Positions 42,930 through 52,509 of a stretch of 64,000 nt of DNA are shown here, piece by piece. The number at the start of each line of letters is the position of its first letter. The stretch's first letter is position 1. The position numbers and the translations under genes were made by a program. A model generated the notes under the pieces. That model was not told the DNA's origin, ran no database searches, and saw only the letters and a program-made list of their open reading frames with translations. This DNA comes from Chloroflexi bacterium bin20 (GTDB lineage: Bacteria > Chloroflexota > Anaerolineae > Aggregatilineales > Phototrophicaceae), in contig MPMG01000001.1 of the NCBI GenBank assembly GCA_002238485.1, positions 806,001-870,000 of the forward strand, written 5' to 3'.

Positions 42930-45635
42930 ATGAACGATAAATTTGGCGCTCGCGGCACGATCACATTCGCTGGTGGCAAAGCGGCAATCTACCGGCTGGA
43001 CAGATTGAGTCAAGCGGGCATCGGCCGTATCGACTGCTTGCCATTCAGCATCAAGGTATTGCTGGAAAACGCGCTCCGCAACCTGGATGGGCGGCACTTT
43101 CACGCCGACGATGTTGCGCATTTGGCCGGCTGGGACGCGGGAAGTCATCAAGCGGTCGAAATTCCTTTCAGCCCGGCCCGCGTGATCTTGCAAGATTTCA
43201 CCGGCGTGCCATCGCTGGTCGATTTGGCCGCTTTGCGCAGCGCCATGCAGCGGATGGGCGGCGACCCGCAGAAGATCAACCCGCAAGTGCCGGTCGACCT
43301 GGTCATCGACCATTCCGTGCAGGTGGATGTATTTGGCAGCGCCGATGCCATCCTGCGCAATGCCGAGATGGAATTTGTGCGCAACCGCGAACGTTATGAG
43401 TTTTTGCACTGGGGACAAAAAGCCTTTGAAAACTTGAAAGTCGTGCCGCCCGCAACTGGCATTGTGCATCAGGTCAACCTGGAATACCTGGCCAATGTCG
43501 TGCAGCTCTACGATGATGCGCAGGGTGATGGCTTGGTGGCGCTTCCCGATTCGCTGGTAGGCACAGACAGCCATACCACCATGATCAACGGGCTGGGCGT
43601 GCTGGGCTGGGGCGTCGGCGGCATCGAAGCCGAAGCGGCTATGCTCGGGCAGCCAATTTACATGCTCATGCCCGAAGTAATCGGCTTCAAGCTGGTCGGA
43701 CAGCTGCCAGAAGGCGCGACCGCCACCGACCTGGTGCTGGTGGTTACGCAGATGCTGCGCGCGAAAGGCGTGGTCGGCAAATTCGTTGAATTTTATGGAC
43801 CTGGCTTGAGCAGCATGAGCCTGCCCGACCGCGCGACTATCGCCAATATGGCGCCCGAATATGGCGCGACCATGGGTTTCTTCCCGGTCGATGACGAGAC
43901 ATTGAGCTACCTGCGGCGCACGGGACGCGGCGAAGAGCTGACCAGCCTGGTAGAGGTTTATTGCAAAGAGCAGGGACTCTTCCGCAGCGACAGCATGGCA
44001 GACCCTGTCTTCAACGACAGCCTGGAGCTCGACCTGGGCACGGTCGAAGCCAGCGTGGCTGGTCCGCTGCGTCCGCAAGACCGCATTCTGGTGCGGGATC
44101 TGAAACCGACTTTCAATCACGTGCTGCGCGCGCCGCTCGGCCCGCAGGGATTCGCGCTGGACGCCGACCAATTGAATGCCAGCGGCAGCTATCAGAGCAA
44201 TGGCGAAAGCGCAGAACTCAAGCATGGCTCGGTGGTGATCGCGGCGATCACTTCATGCACGAATACGAGCAATCCATCGGTGATGGTGGCGGCAGGTTTG
44301 CTGGCGAAGAATGCCAACGAACGGGGATTGCGCCGCAAACCTTATGTCAAAACCAGCCTGGCGCCGGGCTCAAAAGTCGTTACGGAATACCTCGACAAAG
44401 CCGGATTGACGCCGCATCTGGAAGCGCTGGGCTTTCATACCGTGGGCTATGGCTGCACAACCTGCATCGGCAACAGCGGTCCCTTGCCCGAGCAAGTGCG
44501 CGATGCCATATACGGATCCGATCTGGTCGCCGCGTCGGTATTGAGCGGCAATCGCAATTTTGGCGGGCGTATCGGCCCGGATGTGCGCGCCAACTTCCTG
44601 GCCTCGCCGCCGCTGGTCGTGGCCTATGCGCTGGCTGGCACTGTCGACATCGACCTGAATAGCGAAGCGCTGGGACACGATGACCAAGGCCAAGCGGTCT
44701 ATCTGCGCGATATCTGGCCCCGGCAGGAGGAGATCCTGTCCACAGTGCAGAACAGCCTCGACGCGTCTATGTACGAAGAGCAATACGCCAATGTCTATGA
44801 TGGCAACGAACAATGGAATGCCATCCCCAGCGCCGACGAGCCGGTCTATGCCTGGGATGAGGGCAGCACCTACATCCAGGAACCGCCTTTCTTTGTCGAC
44901 CTGCCGCAAGAGCCCGCGCCGATTGAAGCGATAGTGGGCGCGCGCGTCATGGTCAAGGGCGGCGACTCGGTTACTACCGACCACATTTCGCCAGCGGGCG
45001 CTATCGCCATCAACGGTCCGGCCGGGCAGTACCTGCTGGAAAGCGATGTCAGCCCGCAATACTTCAACAGTTTCGGTTCTCGCCGGGGCAACGACCGGGT
45101 GATGACACGCGGCACATTCGCCAATGTGCGCCTGCGTAACCTGCTGGTGCCGGGCAGCGAAGGCGGCACTACCTATTACCTGCCGACCATGCAGGAGATG
45201 CCGATCTACGAGGCGGCGCTGCGCTATAAAGACGATGGCACACCGCTGATTGTGCTGGCTGGCAAAGATTATGGCATGGGCTCATCGCGCGATTGGGCGG
45301 CAAAAGGCGCCTTGCTGCTGGGCATCAAAGCTGTCATCGCCGAAAGCATCGAGCGCATCCACCGCAGCAACCTGGTCATGATGGGCGTGCTGCCGCTGAC
45401 ATTTGCCGAGGGCGAGTCCTACCAGTCGCTGGGATTGAGCGGACGCGAAACCTATGACATTCCCGTTACCGACGCCGTCGAACCCATGCAAATGCTAACG
45501 GTAACCGCTACCGACGAAAGCGGCGCGCAGAAGCGCTTTGATGTCACTGTGCGCCTGGACACGCCAGTCGAAGTCGACTATTACCGCAACGGCGGCATTT
45601 TGCATCTGGTGCTGCGGAACTTCCTTTCGGAATGA
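42930..45635 (+). CDS. acnA: Aconitate hydratase A
   Basis: A 901-residue aconitase converting citrate to isocitrate. The [4Fe-4S] cysteines are Cys443 (SCTNTSNP), Cys509 and Cys512 (GCTTCIG), with the same spacing as E. coli Acn[20 protein letters not shown] and the C-terminal swivel-domain motif [14 protein letters not shown] are complete. Proteins of this type (IRP1/AcnA) are monomeric. It has a clear promoter and is followed by an MFS gene overlapping by four bases. Confidence 0.96.
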   Translation: MNDKFGARGTITFAGGKAAIYRLDRLSQAGIGRIDCLPFSIKVLLENALRNLDGRHFHADDVAHLAGWDAGSHQAVEIPFSPARVILQDFTGVPSLVDLAALRSAMQRMGGDPQKINPQVPVDLVIDHSVQVDVFGSADAILRNAEMEFVRNRERYEFLHWGQKAFENLKVVPPATGIVHQVNLEYLANVVQLYDDAQGDGLVALPDSLVGTDSHTTMINGLGVLGWGVGGIEAEAAMLGQPIYMLMPEVIGFKLVGQLPEGATATDLVLVVTQMLRAKGVVGKFVEFYGPGLSSMSLPDRATIANMAPEYGATMGFFPVDDETLSYLRRTGRGEELTSLVEVYCKEQGLFRSDSMADPVFNDSLELDLGTVEASVAGPLRPQDRILVRDLKPTFNHVLRAPLGPQGFALDADQLNASGSYQSNGESAELKHGSVVIAAITSCTNTSNPSVMVAAGLLAKNANERGLRRKPYVKTSLAPGSKVVTEYLDKAGLTPHLEALGFHTVGYGCTTCIGNSGPLPEQVRDAIYGSDLVAASVLSGNRNFGGRIGPDVRANFLASPPLVVAYALAGTVDIDLNSEALGHDDQGQAVYLRDIWPRQEEILSTVQNSLDASMYEEQYANVYDGNEQWNAIPSADEPVYAWDEGSTYIQEPPFFVDLPQEPAPIEAIVGARVMVKGGDSVTTDHISPAGAIAINGPAGQYLLESDVSPQYFNSFGSRRGNDRVMTRGTFANVRLRNLLVPGSEGGTTYYLPTMQEMPIYEAALRYKDDGTPLIVLAGKDYGMGSSRDWAAKGALLLGIKAVIAESIERIHRSNLVMMGVLPLTFAEGESYQSLGLSGRETYDIPVTDAVEPMQMLTVTATDESGAQKRFDVTVRLDTPVEVDYYRNGGILHLVLRNFLSE

Positions 45636-46954
45636 AAGAGGCGTCCGCGTATCCACTGCGCGTCAGTCATCGGCTGCTAATCACGATTTTCGTTTCCCAG
45701 AGTCTGTTTTCAGCTGCGCAAATTTCGATTATCACATTGCATTCCATCGCCGCGGGCATCCTGGGCGGCTCGGATGCGGCTGCGGGCATGCCGACGACTG
45801 TGGTCACGTTTTCACAATCAATGATGGCATACGGCATGGGCATCATCATGGGGCGCTTTGGACGGCGCATGGGCTTGCTCACTGCCTATGGTTTTGGGCT
45901 GCTGGGCGCGCTGCTGGGCTTGGTGGCCGTGCTGAATGGATGGTTCGCGCTGCTGCTGATCAGCTCGGCGGGCATGGGCATAGCGCGCAGTGGCTCGCAG
46001 ATGAGCCGCTTTGTGGTGGGCGAGATCTTCCCTGTGGACAAGCGCGCACAGATGATCGGTCGTGTCGTCTTCGCCGGCACCATCGGCGCGGTATTCGGTC
46101 CTGGTCTGGTCGAGCCGAGCAGCCGGCTGGCACGTTTTTTAGGCCTGGAAATTGTGGCTGAGCCAGCTCTCGCCCAGTCGCATCTGGCACAAGCTGTCAT
46201 GTCGCAGACAAATGCCATGAGCGAGCTGACGACCGGTCCCTGGGTAATGGCCTGTCTGCTGCTGTGCATATCGGTGCTGGTCACCTGGCTCTTGCTGCGC
46301 CCGGAACCCGCGATAATCGCTCAACAATATTCAGAAGCGCCCAGCAACAGCGCGAAAGCGGCTGGCGGCGACAGACTGCGCGACTTGCTGCGCCTGCCCA
46401 ATGTACAACTGGCGATATTGTCGATGGTCATTTGCCAGACGGTGATGAGCACATTGATGACGATCACGCCCTGGCACATGCACTTGTCCGACCACGACAA
46501 TGCGCAGGTGTCGCTGGTGATCGCCGTGCATGTTTTGGGCATGTTTGGCTTGTCGCCGCTGACTGGCTGGCTCATCGACCGCTATGGGCGCGTCAGCATG
46601 ATGGTGATCGCTGCGCTGATATTGATCGCCTCGACCATTATCGCGCCGCTGTCGACGCAGATGCCATACCTGCTGGCCGGTCTGTTTTTGCTGGGCTTGG
46701 GCTGGAACTTCGGCTATGTGGCGGGATCGTCCATGCTGGCGGACGCCCTCAGTGGCGCGAATCGCACGCGTGTGGCCGGTTTCAACGATACGCTGGTGGC
46801 TTTCTGTGCCGGGCTGGGCACATTGAGCAGCGGCTTTCTGTTTGGCTTGGGCGGCTTCTTGTTTGTCAGCGTGGGCGGTGGCGCGATGGCGCTGGCGCTG
46901 CTGGCTCTGATCCGCACGCTCTCGCTGCGGCAATTGTCGCTGCAGCCGAGCTAG
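45632..46954 (+). CDS. MFS transporter
   Basis: A 440-residue protein with about twelve transmembrane segments. GRFGRRMGL and DRYGRVSMM are the cytoplasmic MFS loop motifs after helices 2 and 8. The start overlaps the aconitase stop, so they share a transcript; carriage of a tricarboxylate or other acid is possible but not shown. It overlaps a convergent gene by four bases. Confidence 0.8.
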   Translation: MKEASAYPLRVSHRLLITIFVSQSLFSAAQISIITLHSIAAGILGGSDAAAGMPTTVVTFSQSMMAYGMGIIMGRFGRRMGLLTAYGFGLLGALLGLVAVLNGWFALLLISSAGMGIARSGSQMSRFVVGEIFPVDKRAQMIGRVVFAGTIGAVFGPGLVEPSSRLARFLGLEIVAEPALAQSHLAQAVMSQTNAMSELTTGPWVMACLLLCISVLVTWLLLRPEPAIIAQQYSEAPSNSAKAAGGDRLRDLLRLPNVQLAILSMVICQTVMSTLMTITPWHMHLSDHDNAQVSLVIAVHVLGMFGLSPLTGWLIDRYGRVSMMVIAALILIASTIIAPLSTQMPYLLAGLFLLGLGWNFGYVAGSSMLADALSGANRTRVAGFNDTLVAFCAGLGTLSSGFLFGLGGFLFVSVGGGAMALALLALIRTLSLRQLSLQPS

Positions 46955-47403
46955 CTTTCGTCGGTTGCTTTCGCGAAGTAGGTCTGTTCGACCAGCGCCA
47001 GCCATGCCAGGCCAACCAGCAAGGTCGAACTGCCAAAGGCGATGCCCGTGATGATGGCATTGGCGATGGGGATTTGCTCCAGCAGGTCCTGCAGCAATGC
47101 CTGCGCCATGCGGATGCCGACATAACCAGCGATGCCGCCACCCAGGAAAATCACGCCGGTCGTCTGCAACATGCGCGCCATATCCTGCGTCTTCAGGTCT
47201 TTTCCAAAATATGTGCGGTAAATATCAAAGCACATCCAGGCATCGGTGATGGATATGCCCAGTTGCTTCGCCAATTCCAGCGTGGGTGTTGGCACGGCGC
47301 TCGACAGCGCCACCCCGCCCATGGTACGGGTGATCTTCAACAGCGCTTCGTAACGCAATGCTTGCAGATCGGCTTGTTCCGCCACGCCTGTTTTCGCTCT
47401 CAC
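46951..47403 (-). CDS. Small membrane protein (possibly DUF697-like), unknown function
   Basis: A protein of up to 150 residues with a soluble helical N-terminal half and two hydrophobic segments (about 86-105 and 116-136). The pattern LLKITRTMGGVALSSAVP followed by LAKQLGISITDAW and YGK-like FGKD resembles the DUF697 domain found next to dynamin-like GTPases, but the match is only by eye. The first codon of the frame is GTG 47403, and internal alternatives exist, so the start is uncertain. Confidence 0.45.
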   Translation of the reverse strand: MRAKTGVAEQADLQALRYEALLKITRTMGGVALSSAVPTPTLELAKQLGISITDAWMCFDIYRTYFGKDLKTQDMARMLQTTGVIFLGGGIAGYVGIRMAQALLQDLLEQIPIANAIITGIAFGSSTLLVGLAWLALVEQTYFAKATDES

Positions 47404-47410
47404 CCACCTG

Positions 47411-47419
47411 TGCTAGACT
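47411..47419 (+). promoter_or_regulatory. Extended -10 promoter element for the RNase H gene
   Basis: TGC followed by TAGACT, 32 bases before the start; a TTTTCG at 47391-47396 stands 17 bases upstream of the hexamer and may be a weak -35. Confidence 0.5.
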
Positions 47420-47450
47420 GCCCTTCATCATACAGCAAGCTGGCGGCTCT

Positions 47451-48350
47451 ATGCAAATCACCATCTACACCGATGGCGCATGTGACATTCACGCGCCGAA
47501 TCGACCGGGCGGCTGGGCGTCGATCCTGCGTGCCAGCGACGACAGCGGCGCGCTGCTGAAAGAAACCGTCATCAGTGGCGGACAAGAAAATACGACCAAC
47601 AACCAAATGGAGTTGCGCGCGGTCATTGAAGGCATCAAAGCGCTGAACAATCCCGCCAAAGTTACTGTTGTCAGCGATTCGCGCTATGTCATTGATATCG
47701 CTCGCGGCGCAAAGAAGCCGAAAGCCAACAAAACGCTGTGGCAAGAATTCCGCGAACTGACAGCCGGGCAATACATCCATTGGCGCTATGTCGAGGGGCA
47801 CAGCGGCGACCCCCTGAACGAACGTTGCGACAAACTGGCGGTGGCAGAACGCAGCAAACGGGCGCTGCAGAAGCCCCAGGCGCAACCTGCCCCGCTGCCA
47901 GAAACGCCTTACGCAGTCTATTTATCGACTCGCTACCACCGCGGCAGCAGGTCGACTGGCTGGGGCGCGATCATTGTCGCGGAAGGCGAAACCCATCAAA
48001 AATGCGGCTGCCTGCCGGGCATCAGTGAGCTGGAAGGCACGTTGATCGGCGCGATTGCGGCGCTGCAGAGCTTGCCCGCAGATGCCGACGCAACCATGCT
48101 CACAGCGCAGGAATACCTGGCCAAGGGCATGAATCTGTGGCTGGCGGGGTGGCAGGCGCGGGGCTGGCGGACGCGCGATGGCAAGCCGGTCAAACATCAG
48201 CGGCACTGGCGGATGCTGCGCGAATTGCAGGCGGGGCGGCGGCTCTACTTCCGATTCGTCAAGGCGCGCGACGGCATGCCCCAATTTGAGCAGGGCAAGG
48301 CGCTGGCGGCTGAGGCGCTGCAAGATGCTACAGCCTCAGGCAGTGGCTAA
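47451..48350 (+). CDS. Tandem RNase HI-domain protein
   Basis: A 299-residue protein made of two RNase HI folds. Domain 1 (residues 1-140) has all catalytic residues: Asp8 (YTDGA), Glu54 (NNQMEL), Asp76 (VSDSRYV), His117 and Asp127. It should cut RNA in RNA-DNA hybrids. Domain 2 (153-290) keeps Glu195 but has replaced the other positions (Ser/Thr at 159-160, Ala219, Arg273, Lys283), so it is predicted inactive. It nonetheless has the basic handle GWQARGWRTRDGKPVK that domain 1 lacks. The start is ATG 47451. Confidence 0.85.
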   Translation: MQITIYTDGACDIHAPNRPGGWASILRASDDSGALLKETVISGGQENTTNNQMELRAVIEGIKALNNPAKVTVVSDSRYVIDIARGAKKPKANKTLWQEFRELTAGQYIHWRYVEGHSGDPLNERCDKLAVAERSKRALQKPQAQPAPLPETPYAVYLSTRYHRGSRSTGWGAIIVAEGETHQKCGCLPGISELEGTLIGAIAALQSLPADADATMLTAQEYLAKGMNLWLAGWQARGWRTRDGKPVKHQRHWRMLRELQAGRRLYFRFVKARDGMPQFEQGKALAAEALQDATASGSG

Positions 48351-48377
48351 TTTGCTGGATACAGGTACCCCCTCGGT

Positions 48378-48397
48378 CCTCCCGAAAAGTCGGGGGG
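48378..48397. repeat. Hairpin repeat, copy 1 (possible terminator)
   Basis: CCTCCCGA and TCGGGGGG form an eight-pair stem around AAAG, followed by AGGC. The same hairpin and flank occur at 53572-53595. It lies just after the RNase H gene but lacks a T-run, so if it terminates transcription it does so imperfectly. Confidence 0.5.
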
Positions 48398-48508
48398 AGG
48401 CAACGGCGCACGCGGATTTCTGCGACAGATTGGGGGATGGGGCAAGCCCAACATACACGGAAATAGACACTCCCCAGCCTCAGGCAGCTAGGGCGCGGCG
48501 CGAGCTTG

Positions 48509-48517
48509 TGCTATAGT
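48509..48517 (+). promoter_or_regulatory. Extended -10 promoter element for the aminotransferase gene
   Basis: TGC followed by TATAGT, 39 bases upstream of the start codon. No -35 box is evident. Confidence 0.5.
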
Positions 48518-48555
48518 GGTGCGATATTTGCTCACAGCATAGCGAGACTCGAACT

Positions 48556-49725
48556 ATGCCAACGTTTGCCAAGCGCGTCGCTCCTTTTGGCACGACGATT
48601 TTTACCGAAATCAACCAGTTGGCTTCGCAGCACCATGCCGTCAACCTGGGGCAGGGACGACCCGACTTTGATGGTCCGCAAGCGATCATTGACGCGGCTG
48701 TCGCAGCCCTGCGCAGCGACTCGGCCAATCAATATGCGCCCAGCCCGGGTTTGCCAGCTTTGCGAGAAGGCGTCGCCCGTCATGCCGAGGTCTTCTATGG
48801 GCTGACTGTCGATCCCGAAAGCGGCGTCATCGTAACCGCCGGCGCGACCCAAGGCGTCTTCAGCGCGATCATGGGCTTGGTCGACCCTGGCGATGAGGTC
48901 ATCGTCATCGAGCCCTACTATGACAGCTATGTGCCGGGACTGCAGATGGCGGGAGGCATGCCGGTCTATGTGCCGATGCACCCGCCCAACTGGACATTTG
49001 ACGAAAACGAGCTGCGCGCCGCCTTCAACGACAAGACTCGCGCGCTCATCCTCAATACACCCAACAACCCATCTGGCCGAGTCTACAACCGCGAAGAATT
49101 GCAGCTGCTGGCGGACTTGTGCATCCAGCACGATGTCATCGTCATCTCGGACGAAGTTTACGAGCATCTCTTTTTCGAGGGACACCAGCACATCGCCATC
49201 GCCTCGCTGCCCGGCATGTTTGAGCGCACGGTGACGATTGGCAGCGCGGGTAAAACATTTGGCATGACCGGCTGGAAGATCGGCTGGGTCTATGGCGCGC
49301 CGGAATTGATCACGGGCGTGTGGCGCTCGCACCAGTTTGTCACATTCGCCACCAACCATCCGACGCAGGTGGCGACTGCCTATGCCTTTACGCTGGGCAG
49401 CAGCTATTACGAAGAATATCAGGCGCTCTACAGCCGCAAGCGCGACCTGGTTATGCAGGTGATAGACGCCGCGGGCATGAGCGCCATGCAACCCGAAGGA
49501 ACGTACTTCATCATGGGCGATTTCTCCGCTGTGTTTGACGGGAACGATGTCGAGTTCTGCAAGCACTTGATCGAAGAAATCGGCGTGGCGACTATCCCAC
49601 CCTCGGCCTTCTTCAGCGAGCGGCACCGCCACCACGCAGAAAATCATGTGCGCTTCGCCTTTTGCAAGAGCGACGAAACCTTGGAACGAGCGGCTGAAAA
49701 GATGCGCAGGCTGCGGAAGGGGTAA
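48556..49725 (+). CDS. Class I/II PLP-dependent aminotransferase (kynurenine/methionine/aminoadipate type)
   Basis: A 389-residue fold-type I aminotransferase. The PLP lysine is in SAGKTFGMTGWKIGW, with NTPNNPSGRVY and SDEVYEHLFF as family anchors. It is closest in pattern to the YbdL/kynurenine aminotransferase branch, whose members use methionine, glutamine, kynurenine or 2-aminoadipate. Since the lysine cluster in this window lacks a LysN, this enzyme could supply that step, but it is unlinked and the inference is weak. It has its own promoter and terminator. Confidence 0.82.
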   Translation: MPTFAKRVAPFGTTIFTEINQLASQHHAVNLGQGRPDFDGPQAIIDAAVAALRSDSANQYAPSPGLPALREGVARHAEVFYGLTVDPESGVIVTAGATQGVFSAIMGLVDPGDEVIVIEPYYDSYVPGLQMAGGMPVYVPMHPPNWTFDENELRAAFNDKTRALILNTPNNPSGRVYNREELQLLADLCIQHDVIVISDEVYEHLFFEGHQHIAIASLPGMFERTVTIGSAGKTFGMTGWKIGWVYGAPELITGVWRSHQFVTFATNHPTQVATAYAFTLGSSYYEEYQALYSRKRDLVMQVIDAAGMSAMQPEGTYFIMGDFSAVFDGNDVEFCKHLIEEIGVATIPPSAFFSERHRHHAENHVRFAFCKSDETLERAAEKMRRLRKG

Positions 49726-49760
49726 ATTCTCGCGCCAGAAACACTTCGATAGACATACCG

Positions 49761-49779
49761 ACCCGGCGCGCCGGGTTTT
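49761..49779 (+). terminator. Intrinsic terminator after the aminotransferase gene
   Basis: ACCCGG and CCGGGT flank CGCG and are followed by TTTT, 35 bases after the aminotransferase stop. The hairpin is a perfect palindrome. Confidence 0.6.
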
Positions 49780-49840
49780 CGCCGCAGCCAGGCATGCCAA
49801 GGCAGTCGCTCGAACAAACACAATTCCAATGAACTGGCTA

Positions 49841-49873
49841 TAGACGCACAAATCATCAAACGATACAATTGAT
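49841..49873 (+). promoter_or_regulatory. Candidate promoter and operator of the GntR-type gene
   Basis: TAGACG (49841-49846) and TACAAT (49864-49869) are 17 bases apart. An inverted repeat, ATCAA-9-TTGAT (49855-49873), overlaps the -10 box and is placed as expected for an autoregulatory operator. Both are weak by-eye calls. Confidence 0.35.
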
Positions 49874-49906
49874 AGCAAGTTTCCATTCAACATATTCATC
49901 CTACGA

Positions 49907-50650
49907 ATGCTCGATATCAACCTCGGTTCTGACTTCCTGAATTACATCGTGCGGCAGGGCTTTCAGCCGGGCGACCGACTGCCCTCTATCCAGGAGTTGA
50001 CCAAGGACTCGCACCTGGACATGAGCGCCAACAAGGTGCGCGAGCAGTTGGAAGTGGCGCGGGCGCTGGGCTGGGTCGAAGTGCGCTCCAAGCGGGGCAC
50101 GCGCGTCAAAGACTACAACTTCACGCCGGCCGTGCGACTGAGCGCGCTGTATGCGCTGGCTTGTGGCGAGCGCTTTGAGTCTTTCGCATCGCTGCGCAAC
50201 CATGTCGAAGCCGCCTATTGGAACGAAGCCTGCGCCTTGCTCACCGCCAGCGACTTGGCGGACATGCAAGCCTGCATCGACAGCGCCAACGACAAGCTGG
50301 ATTCGCCGCCCATTCATATCCCCAACCCCGAGCACCGCCGCTTCCACCTGGGTGTTTTTAAGCACCTGGACAACGCCTTTGTGCTGGGCATATTGGAAGC
50401 GTATTGGGATTTGTACGAAGAAGTTGGCGTCAATCGCTATATGGACTATGGCTATTTGCGGCGCGTTTGGGATTATCATGCGCGCATCTTGCTGCTCATC
50501 CGCGCCGGTGAATTTGACTTTGCGCGGCAGGCATTTATCGAACACACGCGGTTGTTGTGGCACGAACGCGACCCAGCCTCGTGGCAATTGGAAAGTGGCG
50601 TCCAGGCGGCGTCGAGAAACGATTCCCAATCACTATTGCGAAAGGAGTAA
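49907..50650 (+). CDS. GntR-family transcriptional regulator
   Basis: A 247-residue regulator with a GntR-type winged helix-turn-helix (residues 8-70: GDRLPSIQELTKD, then VREQLEVARALGWVEVRSKRGTRV) and an all-helical C-terminal effector domain resembling FCD, with HRRFHLGVF and the late DYHARILLLIRAGEFDFAR carrying the histidines that may hold a metal. It precedes korA by 24 bases in the same direction and probably controls this operon. The ligand is unknown; a TCA-related acid would be logical. Confidence 0.78.
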   Translation: MLDINLGSDFLNYIVRQGFQPGDRLPSIQELTKDSHLDMSANKVREQLEVARALGWVEVRSKRGTRVKDYNFTPAVRLSALYALACGERFESFASLRNHVEAAYWNEACALLTASDLADMQACIDSANDKLDSPPIHIPNPEHRRFHLGVFKHLDNAFVLGILEAYWDLYEEVGVNRYMDYGYLRRVWDYHARILLLIRAGEFDFARQAFIEHTRLLWHERDPASWQLESGVQAASRNDSQSLLRKE

Positions 50651-50674
50651 GACGCAACCCGCTGCGTAAACCTC

Positions 50675-52507
50675 ATGGCAATCCAGACAGAAATCCAAAA
50701 CAAGCTCGACAAGCGCGCGCCGATAATCAATGACTTCGCTTTTTCGGTGGCGACCAAGAACGGCTCGGGCAGCCAGACATCCAATAATGTGTTGGTAATG
50801 TCGCTCTTTCGTATGGGCATCCCGGTCAACGGCAAGAACCTCTTCCCTTCCAACATCAAGGGATTGCCGACCTGGTATACCATTCGCGCCAGCAAAGAAG
50901 GCTATACAGCGCGCAAGGAGATCACCGAGATCGTGGTCGCCTACAACAACGATACAGCGCCTGAAGATGTGATGAACCTGCCGCCAGGCGGTGTCTGCAT
51001 CACCACCGACAAAATCGCCCGCATCATCCGGCGGCGCGACGACATCTCCTATTATGTAATCCCCGTCGCCAAGCTGATGCGAGAGGCGACTGTGCCTTCT
51101 GCATTCCGCAAACTGGTGGAGAACATGACCTATGTCGGCGCTGTCGCCCAGCTCTTCGATATTCCGCTGGACTTGATTTATCAGGTGCTGCTGGACAACT
51201 TCAGGGGCCGCGAGAAGCCAGCCAAGATGAATCACGATGTGATCAAACTGGCCTATGACTGGACGGCGGAGAACATCGTCAAGAGCGACCCCTACCGTTT
51301 TGAGCACATGGATGGCACGCAAGGCAAGATCATGATGACGGGCAACGATGCTGGCGCGCTGGGCGCAGTTTTTGGCGGTGTCAATGTCGTGGCCTGGTAT
51401 CCCATCACGCCATCGACCAGCTTTGTAGATGGCATCATTGGCTTCCGCAATCTGCGTCAAACTGAGGATGGCGAAAACACAATCGCCATTGTGCAAGCCG
51501 AAGACGAATTGGCGGCGGCCGGCATCATCACCGGCGCAGGCTGGGCTGGCGCGCGTTCCTTGACCAGCACCAGCGGTCCCGGCATCAGCCTGATGGCGGA
51601 ATTCGCGGGCCTGGCTTACTTCGCCGAAATTCCGACTGTGTTTTGGAATATCACGCGCATGGGGCCGAGCACCGGCTTGCCCACGCGCACCAGCCAGGGC
51701 GACCTGCTCTTCACACATTTCCTGGGGCATGGCGACAGTCGCCAGATCTGCCTGCTGCCGGGCAACTTGAAAGAAGCCTTCGAATTCGGCTGGCGCTCCT
51801 TTGATATCGCCGAGGCGCTGCAAAGTCCCGTCTTTGTCATCAGCGATCTCGACCTGGGCATGAACAACTGGCTGAGCGATCCATTTGACTATCCAGACGA
51901 AGCGATCGACCGCGGCAAGCGCCTGGACGAAACTGCTTTGCGCGCTTTCATTGACGATCATGGCAAATGGGGCCGCTATATGGATGTCGATGGCGATGGC
52001 ATCCCCTACCGCACTGTGCCGGGCACAGCGCATCCTTTCGCCGCTTATTTTGCGCGCGGGACGGGCCACGATGAGATGGCCACCTACAGCGAACGCAGCG
52101 ACGACTGGATGGAGAATATGCAGCGCCTGCGCCTGAAGATGGATACGGCGCGCGCCATGCTGCCACAGCCGATCATTGATGCCGGGCGCGAAGCAGATAT
52201 CGGCATCATCACGTTTGGCACGAACGATGAAGCCATCCGAGAAGCGCGCGACTGGCTGGCAAACGAAGGCATCGAAACCAACTACCTGCGCGTGCTGGCG
52301 CTGCCACTTGCGCCTTCTGTCAGCGACTTCATTGATGCGCACAAGAGCGTCTTCGTCATCGAAAACAACTTCGATGGGCAGTTGACGCAGCTCATCCGCC
52401 TGGAACACCCCGAAAATATATCGCATGTGCGTCCCTTGGCGCTGGGCGATGGCCTGCCTATGACGCCAAGCTGGATCTACCAGAACCTCAAAGAACAGGA
52501 GGGTTAA
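50675..52507 (+). CDS. korA: 2-oxoacid:ferredoxin oxidoreductase, fused gamma-alpha subunit
   Basis: A 610-residue subunit with an N-terminal gamma domain (about 15-200: FSVATKNGSGSQTSNN) and an alpha domain (about 215-595) containing GNDAGALGAVFGGVNVVAWYPITPST and QAEDELAAAG. This matches two-subunit KorAB-type enzymes, which oxidatively decarboxylate 2-oxoglutarate to succinyl-CoA or run in reverse with reduced ferredoxin. The four-cysteine ferredoxin domain is absent, as usual for the type. The gene is flanked by the GntR regulator and korB. Confidence 0.9.
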   Translation: MAIQTEIQNKLDKRAPIINDFAFSVATKNGSGSQTSNNVLVMSLFRMGIPVNGKNLFPSNIKGLPTWYTIRASKEGYTARKEITEIVVAYNNDTAPEDVMNLPPGGVCITTDKIARIIRRRDDISYYVIPVAKLMREATVPSAFRKLVENMTYVGAVAQLFDIPLDLIYQVLLDNFRGREKPAKMNHDVIKLAYDWTAENIVKSDPYRFEHMDGTQGKIMMTGNDAGALGAVFGGVNVVAWYPITPSTSFVDGIIGFRNLRQTEDGENTIAIVQAEDELAAAGIITGAGWAGARSLTSTSGPGISLMAEFAGLAYFAEIPTVFWNITRMGPSTGLPTRTSQGDLLFTHFLGHGDSRQICLLPGNLKEAFEFGWRSFDIAEALQSPVFVISDLDLGMNNWLSDPFDYPDEAIDRGKRLDETALRAFIDDHGKWGRYMDVDGDGIPYRTVPGTAHPFAAYFARGTGHDEMATYSERSDDWMENMQRLRLKMDTARAMLPQPIIDAGREADIGIITFGTNDEAIREARDWLANEGIETNYLRVLALPLAPSVSDFIDAHKSVFVIENNFDGQLTQLIRLEHPENISHVRPLALGDGLPMTPSWIYQNLKEQEG

Positions 52508-52509
52508 TC

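Noticed and set aside
42879..44225. A 448-codon open frame antisense to the aconitase gene
   Set aside because: It covers conserved aconitase sequence, lacks motifs of its own and would remove the acnA promoter.
50633..52426. A 597-codon open frame antisense to korA
   Set aside because: Its translation has no recognisable motifs and mirrors korA, which has complete family motifs. Long antisense frames are expected in GC-rich coding DNA.
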